A DNA stretch of 6,800 nucleotides from JAKAJA01 sp037440125 (GTDB lineage Bacteria > Acidobacteriota > UBA4820 > DSQY01): positions 1 to 6,800 of the forward strand of contig JBBIUU010000134.1 in assembly GCA_037440125.1 (NCBI GenBank). The letters run 5' to 3'. Position numbers and translations under genes: made by a program. Shown in pieces: positions 1 to 4,625 of this stretch. How positions within the stretch are numbered: the stretch's first letter is position 1; each line of letters starts with the position of its first letter. The notes beneath the pieces were generated by a model. The model was given only the letters and a program-made list of their open reading frames with translations, searched no databases and had not been told where the DNA came from.

Positions 1-1392
1 CTCGTAGCTGCCGCCGAGTGCGAGGCTCAGGCTGATGCGGTTGTTGAGGAGAGCGTACTGCACGCCCACGAGGTTGGCCTGGGCGGTGAGCACGTTGCCC
101 TCTTGCTGGACCACGGGGAGCATGTCGGTCTCGCCCACGTCGAACTTGATCTTGGCCAATTCATAGGCTTGCCGGCTGTCGGTGAGCGCCGAGTCGAGGA
201 ACCGGCGCTGCTCGCCGAGGTTGGCCTCGGCGGCGAGCCCCGTCTCCACCTCCCTGAACGCCGTGAGCCCCTTCTGGATGAAGAGCTGGAGGGCCGCCTG
301 CTCCTCCGCGGTGCGGATGTCCACCTCGGCCTGGAGCGCCCCGCCCGTGAAGAGCGGCAGCAGCATGTTGAAGCCGAGGAACCAGAATCCCATGGGGATC
401 TTGATGTATTTCGTGATCTCGCTCGCCTGGTTGCCCACCTGGAACCCGAGCCCGAAGCTCGGGAGCTTGGCGAGCTTGGCCGACTGGACCATGTGGAAGG
501 CCGCGGCCACCTGCTGTTCGGCGGCGTAGATGTCGGGGCGCCGCTCGAGGACGTCGGAGGGTACGCCCGCGGGCATGGTGGCGGGCAGGGGAGGCAGCGC
601 CGTGGCGGCCTCGAGCTCCGCGGCGGGATAACGGCCGAGCAGGACTTCCAGCGCGCGGACCACGTCCTGCTGAGCCTGCTTCGCCTGGAGGAGCGCCGCC
701 TGCGAGGTGCTCAGGTCCTGCCGCGCCTCGGCCACCACCTGGTCGCCCACCTGGCCCACGGCCTGCTTGGCTTCCAGGATGGCGACTTCCTGCCTGTAGA
801 GCTCCACGGCGCGCGCCTGGAGCCCCACGAGGATGTTGACCTGCGCGGCGAGGTAGTAGGTCTTGGCCACGAGCGCCACGAGGGATTGGCGCCCCCACTC
901 CACGTCGGCCTCGGTGGCGTTGAGGTTCTCGCGGGCCGCCGCCGCCTGGGAACGGACCTTGCCCCAGATGTCGAGCTCCCACGAGACGTTGCAGAAGAGG
1001 GCCATCTCCGAGATGTACTCGTCGCCGGAGATCTTGCTCTTCTTGAAGTGGCCCTTGCCGCCCGCGCCGGCGGGGATGGAGGAGATGGGGTAGAGCTGCG
1101 CGGAGGCCTGGGTGGCGTAGCCCGCGGCCATCTGGATCTGCTGGGCCGCGGCCTTGAGGCTGGGGTTGTTGCGGACCGCCTCTTCCGCGAGGGCCTCGAG
1201 CTTCGGGTCGTTGAAGGACTTGAGCCAGCCGTCCGCCACCGTCCCCCCGTCGCCCGGGAGCGGGGCTTTCCACCCCTCGGGGATCCTGGTGGTCTCGGGC
1301 AGGGCCCTGGTCATCTCCTCCAGGGACGGCGCGGGTTTGACGGCGCAGCCCAGGAGGAGCGCGCAGCAGAGCGCCCCCGCGGCCGAGCGCAT
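1..1392 (-). CDS. OprM/NodT-type outer-membrane efflux lipoprotein (TolC-like), C-terminus cut by window edge
   Basis: Outer-membrane exit duct of a tripartite efflux system: family members form trimers with a beta-barrel in the outer membrane and a long periplasmic alpha-helical tunnel. The visible 464 codons have no stop. Residues 1-16 form a short lipoprotein signal peptide with lipobox LLGC (Cys16). Two outer-membrane-efflux repeats follow, at about 60-255 and 280-460. Family hallmarks are SWELDIWGKV (137-146), LERRPDI (282-288) and a late segment with FDVGETDMLPV. The last visible residues, LALGGSYE, resemble the conserved ALGGGW end of OprM-like proteins, so only a few to perhaps 20 residues are missing. 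It is the last visible gene of the leftward operon, 34 nt after the adaptor stop. I chose ATG at 1392, with a weak AGGA upstream; in-frame GTG codons at 1416 and 1425 are alternatives. Family assignment is firm; which pump it serves is inference. Confidence 0.95.
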   Translation of the reverse strand, partial: MRSAAGALCCALLLGCAVKPAPSLEEMTRALPETTRIPEGWKAPLPGDGGTVADGWLKSFNDPKLEALAEEAVRNNPSLKAAAQQIQMAAGYATQASAQLYPISSIPAGAGGKGHFKKSKISGDEYISEMALFCNVSWELDIWGKVRSQAAAARENLNATEADVEWGRQSLVALVAKTYYLAAQVNILVGLQARAVELYRQEVAILEAKQAVGQVGDQVVAEARQDLSTSQAALLQAKQAQQDVVRALEVLLGRYPAAELEAATALPPLPATMPAGVPSDVLERRPDIYAAEQQVAAAFHMVQSAKLAKLPSFGLGFQVGNQASEITKYIKIPMGFWFLGFNMLLPLFTGGALQAEVDIRTAEEQAALQLFIQKGLTAFREVETGLAAEANLGEQRRFLDSALTDSRQAYELAKIKFDVGETDMLPVVQQEGNVLTAQANLVGVQYALLNNRISLSLALGGSYE

Positions 1393-1426
1393 CGTCCTGT
1401 GAGGGACACGTCTCACGGCGTCCACG

Positions 1427-2611
1427 TCAGTACCCTATGAACAGGTAGTTGGTCCACGTGTACATGCGGATCTGGATCCGGCGGAAGAAGAAGAGCATGC
1501 TCTTGGTCTTCCCCTTCACGATGCACTGCCCCGCCGAGCCCACGAGGGGTTTGCAGCCCTGGAGGTCCTCCTTGGCGATGGTCAAGTAGGCGATCGTGCG
1601 GTCGGGCTTCCGGGGGAAGAGGATCTGCTGGAGCTTGCCGCCCGGGTCGAGCTGGCCGTGGCCCGTGGCCTGCTGGATGCTGTCCACCTTGGCCCGGAAG
1701 ATCTTGCCGGGGAAGGCGGGGAGGGCGATCTCGGCGTCGAGGCCCGGCTCCAGGACGCTGGAGTACTCCTGCATCCACGAGGTCTGGACCATGGTCCCGG
1801 GCACGTCATAGAGGTAGACCATGACGGGCGTGAGGGAGGCCATGGCGCCCACCTGGAGGTTGAGCTGGGTCACGTAGCCGTCCTCGGGCGCGAGGACCGT
1901 GGCCTGGTCCACGCTCCACTTGGCAGCGTCCATCTGAGCCTTGATCTGCGCCAGGGTGGTCTCGCGAGATGCGACGGCCGTGTCGAGCTGGATCTTGGCC
2001 TTCTGCTGGTCCGCCTCGGCGGCGATGAGCTGCTGCTTGGCGCCGGCGAGCTGCTGCTGCTTGCCGTCCACCTCGGAGGAGTACTGCTCCACCTGGAACT
2101 GGCTGCCCGCCTGCTTGCTCGCGAGCTCGGTGTACTCCTTGAGTCGCGTCTGCGCGAATTCTAGCCCCACCTCGATGGCCCTCACGTTCGCCTTGAGGCC
2201 GACCACGTTGGCGTTGGCCGCGGCGAGGGTCTGCCGGTCGGCGGTGATGGCCGCGGCGGTCTGCACATCCGCCTGCGCGTAGCCGGCCTTCGCCTGGTTG
2301 TACTGGTCGCTGTAGGGCTGGGGGTCCACCTTGAAGAGCACGTCGCCCTTCTTGCAGTGGGCGCCGTTCTTCACGGGCACGTCGATGACGCGCCCGGGGA
2401 CCCTGGGCTCGACGGGGGTGGTGAATTGCGCCACCACGGTGTCCGTGGACCAGGGCTGGAGGTAGTTGATGGAGAAGGCGAGGATCATCATCCCGAAGGC
2501 GCCGACGCTCGCGGAGATGGCGGCGGTGCCGAGATTGAGCTTCACCCAGCGGAACTGGATGAAGACCAGGTAGAGGGCGATGCAGTAGCCGATGACGAGG
2601 GCGACGATCAT
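1427..2611 (-). CDS. YiaV/YibH-type HlyD-family membrane-fusion (periplasmic adaptor) protein
   Basis: A periplasmic adaptor anchored in the inner membrane, expected to bridge an inner-membrane component to the outer-membrane factor. The 394 residues show two N-terminal hydrophobic helices (about 2-20 and 28-51). A lipoyl half-motif follows (about 60-100, with GDVLFKVDPQPY), then a Gln/Ala-rich coiled-coil region (about 102-232), the second lipoyl half (APEDGYVTQL, 241-250) and a beta-barrel stretch (about 265-315). The two-helix N-terminus and the C-terminal sequence IRMYTWTNYLF recall E. coli YiaV, which as I remember it ends in a similar LLRMTSWMHYLYL. The nearby DUF3302 gene supports this, because E. 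coli yiaW/yiaV and yibI/yibH are such pairs. The start at 2611 has GGAAGGGG upstream, placed inside the end of the preceding gene, which stops 3 nt earlier; translational coupling is likely. Cys86, Cys353 and Cys363 are predicted periplasmic. The substrate is unknown. Confidence 0.93.
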   Translation of the reverse strand: MIVALVIGYCIALYLVFIQFRWVKLNLGTAAISASVGAFGMMILAFSINYLQPWSTDTVVAQFTTPVEPRVPGRVIDVPVKNGAHCKKGDVLFKVDPQPYSDQYNQAKAGYAQADVQTAAAITADRQTLAAANANVVGLKANVRAIEVGLEFAQTRLKEYTELASKQAGSQFQVEQYSSEVDGKQQQLAGAKQQLIAAEADQQKAKIQLDTAVASRETTLAQIKAQMDAAKWSVDQATVLAPEDGYVTQLNLQVGAMASLTPVMVYLYDVPGTMVQTSWMQEYSSVLEPGLDAEIALPAFPGKIFRAKVDSIQQATGHGQLDPGGKLQQILFPRKPDRTIAYLTIAKEDLQGCKPLVGSAGQCIVKGKTKSMLFFFRRIQIRMYTWTNYLFIGY

Positions 2612-2614
2612 GGC

Positions 2615-2815
2615 TCAGCCCCTTCCCCGGCCTCGGGCGAGCTTGGCGCACTCGCCCTCCACCGCGTCGAGGCGCTCCGAGATCTTCACGACCATCTCCC
2701 GGATGCGGGCGTAATCGTAGGGGCCCTTGGGCGCCTCCTCGGCGACCTTCGGGTGTTTTGCCTTGTCGAGCATCATCAGGAAGTAGACCCAGACGAAGAT
2801 CAGCATGGGGACCAT
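2615..2815 (-). CDS. Small single-helix membrane protein with C-terminal helical tail, function unknown
   Basis: An unrecognised 66-aa protein. Residues 2-15 (VPMLIFVWVYFLMM) form one short, strongly hydrophobic helix. A charged linker follows (DKAKHPKVAEEAPKGPYD, 17-34), then an amphipathic, probably coiled-coil helix (about 35-60, with MVVKISERLDAVEGECAKL), and a basic end (ARGRGRG). That it is a gene is supported by a strong GGAGGAG ribosome site 6 nt before the ATG, by fitting exactly between two operon genes (19 nt after one stop, 3 nt before the next start) and by a sensible membrane-protein composition. The tail resembles that of the upstream DUF3302 protein and loosely that of PspB. 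It could be an accessory subunit of the adaptor complex; that is inference from position only. It is not like AaeX (DUF1656), which holds a similar place in aaeXAB. Confidence 0.8.
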   Translation of the reverse strand: MVPMLIFVWVYFLMMLDKAKHPKVAEEAPKGPYDYARIREMVVKISERLDAVEGECAKLARGRGRG

Positions 2816-2821
2816 GGCGCT

Positions 2822-2828
2822 CTCCTCC
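2822..2828 (-). promoter_or_regulatory. Strong Shine-Dalgarno of the 66-aa gene
   Basis: GGAGGAG on the minus strand, 6 nt before the ATG at 2815. It is a main reason to accept the small protein as real, and it lies in the 19-nt gap after the DUF3302 stop. Confidence 0.8.
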
Positions 2829-2834
2829 CCGGCC

Positions 2835-3164
2835 TCAGGACAGGGCCTTGACCTCCGCCTCGAGGCGGGAGGTCCGGTCGGAGATGGCCGCGAGCATGGT
2901 CGCCAGCTCCTGGGTCTGGGTTTCGGTCAGCTGGAGCTCGGGGCCGGCCTTGGGCTTCCAGAGGGCCCACACGAGGGCGATGATCCACGCGATGCCGCCC
3001 GTGAAGAGCCCCATGACGCCGCACCACGTGATGGCCTCCGATTGCGGGTGCCCGCTCCTCCTCGCGAGCCATCCCGGCAGGCAGAGCACGAAGATGCCCA
3101 GGGCCAGGATGACGACCGCGAGGAACGCCATAACGGCGATGGCAAGAATGTCCAATCCGCCCAT
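2835..3164 (-). CDS. DUF3302 (YiaW/YibI-like) inner-membrane protein
   Basis: A 109-aa predicted inner-membrane protein. Helix 1 spans about residues 4-29. A loop with GWLARRSGHPQSEAI (31-45) follows, then helix 2 at about 47-69 (ending ALVWALW) and a C-terminal amphipathic segment (about 78-108, with TETQTQELA and SRLEAEVKAL). The basic-R/K-x-HP loop between two helices, and the Trp-rich end of helix 2, match my recollection of E. coli YiaW and YibI (DUF3302). Those genes sit beside HlyD-type yiaV and yibH, as this one does with one small gene between. The family has no firmly known biochemical role that I can state. The frame is open 23 codons further upstream, to an ATG at 3233, but that start has no ribosome site and lies within the likely promoter. 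The ATG at 3164 has GGAGGG 6 nt upstream. First gene of the leftward operon. Confidence 0.85.
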   Translation of the reverse strand: MGGLDILAIAVMAFLAVVILALGIFVLCLPGWLARRSGHPQSEAITWCGVMGLFTGGIAWIIALVWALWKPKAGPELQLTETQTQELATMLAAISDRTSRLEAEVKALS

Positions 3165-3170
3165 GGTTCT

Positions 3171-3176
3171 CCCTCC
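3171..3176 (-). promoter_or_regulatory. Shine-Dalgarno that fixes the DUF3302 start
   Basis: GGAGGG on the minus strand, 6 nt before the ATG at 3164. It decides for this start over the upstream in-frame ATG at 3233, which would add 23 mostly polar residues before the first membrane helix. Confidence 0.8.
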
Positions 3177-3202
3177 AGGTTGTGGCGAAAGAATCTCCCC
3201 GT

Positions 3203-3225
3203 CGGCGGCCCTTTCGGGCGCGCCG
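3203..3225 (-). other. GAAA-tetraloop hairpin in the 5' leader of the leftward operon
   Basis: Read on the minus strand, CGGCG-C-GCCC-GAAA-GGGC-CGCCG folds into a nine-pair stem with a single bulged C and a GAAA (GNRA-type) loop. It lies between the predicted leftward -10 element and the ribosome site of the DUF3302 gene, so it would be transcribed as leader RNA. No U-tract follows, so it is not an intrinsic terminator. It could protect the mRNA 5' end or be a protein- or RNA-binding site. GC-rich sequence makes chance stems fairly common. Confidence 0.5.
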
Positions 3226-3233
3226 ATAACCAT

Positions 3234-3242
3234 ATTCTAGCA
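3234..3242 (-). promoter_or_regulatory. Putative extended -10 promoter of the leftward operon
   Basis: TGC-TAGAAT on the minus strand matches an extended -10 element (TGn plus five of six bases of TATAAT). It would start transcription near 3227, giving a leader of about 60 nt before the DUF3302 start. At 17 bp upstream the -35 position reads CCGCAT, a poor match, which is usual for extended -10 promoters. That position lies inside the left arm of the 9-bp inverted repeat. Confidence 0.4.
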
Positions 3243-3254
3243 CGCTGGGGTCCT

Positions 3255-3282
3255 CGATGCGGGAGCTGGGCAGCCCGCATCG
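3255..3282. promoter_or_regulatory. Perfect 9-bp inverted repeat with 10-nt gap, possible operator
   Basis: CGATGCGGG at 3255-3263 and CCCGCATCG at 3274-3282 are exact reverse complements, separated by 10 nt. The 28-bp dyad lies between the divergent promoters. Its left arm covers the -35 position of the leftward promoter, where a dimeric repressor would block transcription. There is no T-tract on either side, so a terminator is unlikely. The regulator is unknown and not encoded in the window. Confidence 0.5.
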
Positions 3283-3313
3283 TGACCGGTCTAGTCCTCA
3301 TTTCATGGGCGTT

Positions 3314-3325
3314 TCAGGCGCCTGA
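3314..3325. promoter_or_regulatory. Perfect 12-bp palindrome overlapping the rightward -35 box, possible operator
   Basis: TCAGGCGCCTGA is its own reverse complement. It covers the first four bases of the CTGACA -35 hexamer of the RND operon promoter, a position where bound repressor would exclude RNA polymerase. Adding two bases on each side (TTTCAGGCGCCTGACA) gives one more matching pair after one mismatch. Its sequence differs from the larger dyad at 3255-3282, so two different regulators are possible. Confidence 0.5.
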
Positions 3326-3349
3326 CAGCAACCCCCGCTGTGGTATAGT
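3322..3349 (+). promoter_or_regulatory. Sigma70-like promoter of the RND efflux operon
   Basis: The -35 hexamer CTGACA (3322-3327, five of six to TTGACA) and the -10 hexamer TATAGT (3344-3349, five of six to TATAAT) are 16 bp apart, and TG-G before the -10 adds an extended element. Transcription would start near 3356, leaving about 90 nt of leader before the adaptor ATG at 3447. This AT-containing stretch stands out from the GC-rich surroundings. Confidence 0.65.
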
Positions 3350-3435
3350 GTGCCCAAGAGCAACGCAGGGGAACCGCGCAGGTCCGGGCGCGTCGGATAC
3401 GGGGGATGCCGGGCCGCCACCACAATCCGGTCCAT

Positions 3436-3440
3436 GGAGG
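3436..3440 (+). promoter_or_regulatory. Shine-Dalgarno that fixes the RND adaptor start
   Basis: GGAGG followed by a 6-nt spacer before the ATG at 3447. The reading frame is open far upstream, so this site, together with the signal peptide that begins at this ATG, decides the start. Confidence 0.85.
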
Positions 3441-3446
3441 GGGCAC

Positions 3447-4622
3447 ATGCGGAATCCCGTATCGTTCAGGTACCTCCACGCCGCCGCCGCGGTCCTCGCG
3501 GCGGCAGTGATCCTCGCGGGCGCGGCCTGCAAGGAGAAGCCCTTCGTCATGCCGCCGCCGGAGGTGACGGTCACCACGGTCCTCCAGCAGGACACGCCGG
3601 TGTACGTCGAGTTCGTGGGCGAGACCAAGGGGTGCATGGACATCGACATCCGGGCGCGGGTCACCGGGTTCCTCGCGAGCGTGGACTTCAAGGAGGGGAG
3701 CGAGGTCAGGAAGGGAACGCTCCTCTACACCATCGACCCGAGCGAGTACCTGGAGAAGGTGGCGCAGGCCAAGGGGCAGCTCGCCAGCGCCGAGACCATG
3801 CTGACCAACGCCGAGATCGAGCTGCGGCGCGTCAAACCCCTCGCGGCCATCTCCGCGGTGAGCCAGCGGGACCTTGACAACGCGGAGGCCCGGGTCGGCT
3901 CGGCCAAGGGCGAGGTGGACGCGGCCAAGGCGCACCTGGCGGTCCAGGAGCTCAACCTGAGCTACACGAGGATGACCTCGCCCGTCGACGGCATCATCGG
4001 GAAGACCAAGGCGAAGGTGGGCGAGTACGTGGGCCTCCCGCCGAACCCCATGATCCTCAACACGGTCTCCAACGTGGACCCCATCCTCGTGGAGTTCTTC
4101 CTGACGGAGGCCGACTATCTCTGGGCGGTCAAGACCTACGGCAACCGAATGGCGGAGGGGAAGCAATCCCCCGAGCTTGAGCTCCTCCTCGCCGACGGCT
4201 CCCTCTTCCCGCACAAGGGCAGCATCAATTTCGCGGACCGCGAAGTCGACCCGAAGACGGGCACCATCCTGGTCCAGGCCTCCTTCCCCAACCCGGACAA
4301 GGTCATCCGGCCCGGCCAGTTCGGGCGCGTCCGCCTGGTGGCCGACGTCCGAAAGGGCGCCATCCTCCTGCCCCAGCGCGCGGTGCAGGAGCTCCAGGAC
4401 ATCTACCAGGTCTGGGTCGTGGGCCCCGGGAACAAGGCCCAGGCCCGGCCCGTGAAGCTCGGTCCCAAGTTCGGGAGCCTCTGGGTCGTGGAGGAGGGCC
4501 TGAAGGCGGGGGACCAGGTGATCCTCGAGGGCCTCACCAAGGTAGAGCCCGACATGGTCGTCGTCCCCAAGCCCGCCAAGGAGTCCACCGGCAAGGTCCC
4601 GGCCGCCGGGGCGGGAGGCTGA
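3447..4622 (+). CDS. RND efflux periplasmic adaptor (AcrA/MexA-type lipoprotein)
   Basis: Membrane-fusion subunit of an RND pump, joining the permease to the outer-membrane duct in the periplasm. The 391 residues begin with a signal peptide (Ala-rich core 12-27) ending at Cys28, likely lipidated; the -3 position is Gly (GAAC), unusual for a lipobox. Then come a beta/lipoyl segment (about 38-98, with RVTGFLASVDFKEG and LLYTIDPSEY), a coiled-coil hairpin (about 100-170), the second lipoyl half (LSYTRMTSPVDGIIGK, 171-186), a beta-barrel domain (about 205-300, with DPKTGTILVQASFPNP and IRPGQFGRVRL) and a membrane-proximal domain to about 375. The order and motifs match the AcrA/MexA family. The permease starts 3 nt after its stop, so the two are surely co-transcribed. 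Substrates cannot be read from the sequence. Confidence 0.96.
   Translation: MRNPVSFRYLHAAAAVLAAAVILAGAACKEKPFVMPPPEVTVTTVLQQDTPVYVEFVGETKGCMDIDIRARVTGFLASVDFKEGSEVRKGTLLYTIDPSEYLEKVAQAKGQLASAETMLTNAEIELRRVKPLAAISAVSQRDLDNAEARVGSAKGEVDAAKAHLAVQELNLSYTRMTSPVDGIIGKTKAKVGEYVGLPPNPMILNTVSNVDPILVEFFLTEADYLWAVKTYGNRMAEGKQSPELELLLADGSLFPHKGSINFADREVDPKTGTILVQASFPNPDKVIRPGQFGRVRLVADVRKGAILLPQRAVQELQDIYQVWVVGPGNKAQARPVKLGPKFGSLWVVEEGLKAGDQVILEGLTKVEPDMVVVPKPAKESTGKVPAAGAGG
3483..3505 (+). other. Perfect 9-bp stem, 5-nt loop inside the adaptor signal-peptide codons
   Basis: GCCGCCGCG and CGCGGCGGC flank the loop GTCCT. The all-GC stem starts 36 nt after the first base of the start codon and would be very stable in mRNA. 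It falls in a run of Ala codons (GCC then GCG), so codon composition may explain it. An effect on early elongation or secretion timing is only inference. Confidence 0.45.
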
Positions 4623-4625
4623 GCC

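Noticed and set aside
161..1273. 370-codon minus-strand frame within the outer-membrane factor gene
   Set aside because: It is an off-frame shadow, rich in Arg/Gly/Pro, without any domain. The frame starting at 1392 gives the real protein.
103..1440. 445-codon open frame on the plus strand opposite the outer-membrane factor
   Set aside because: Composition is Leu/Gly/Arg/His-rich with no domain. The minus strand encodes LERRPDI and other OprM hallmarks in an uninterrupted frame.
1806..2651. 281-codon minus-strand frame overlapping the YiaV-like gene
   Set aside because: Off-frame shadow of the adaptor gene with Arg/Pro/Gly-rich composition and no domain.
2615..2815. 66-aa protein as AaeX (DUF1656)
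   Set aside because: Position and length fit the small first gene of aaeXAB, but it has one hydrophobic helix and a coiled tail rather than the two-helix DUF1656 pattern, and no FUSC-type AaeB gene is present.
3165..3233. N-terminal extension of the DUF3302 protein to the ATG at 3233
   Set aside because: No ribosome site before it, it begins at the predicted -10 element, and the 23 added residues are polar and precede an already complete membrane protein with a strong site of its own.
3203..3282. Hairpins in the divergent region as intrinsic terminators
   Set aside because: Neither the GAAA-capped stem nor the 9-bp dyad is followed by a T-rich tract on either strand, and both lie between divergent genes where no terminator is needed.
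3406..3510. Short upstream open frame (34 codons) overlapping the adaptor start
   Set aside because: Starts at the ATG at 3406 and ends at a TGA inside the adaptor gene, but lacks a convincing ribosome site and has a composition like random GC-rich sequence; a leader-peptide role cannot be supported.
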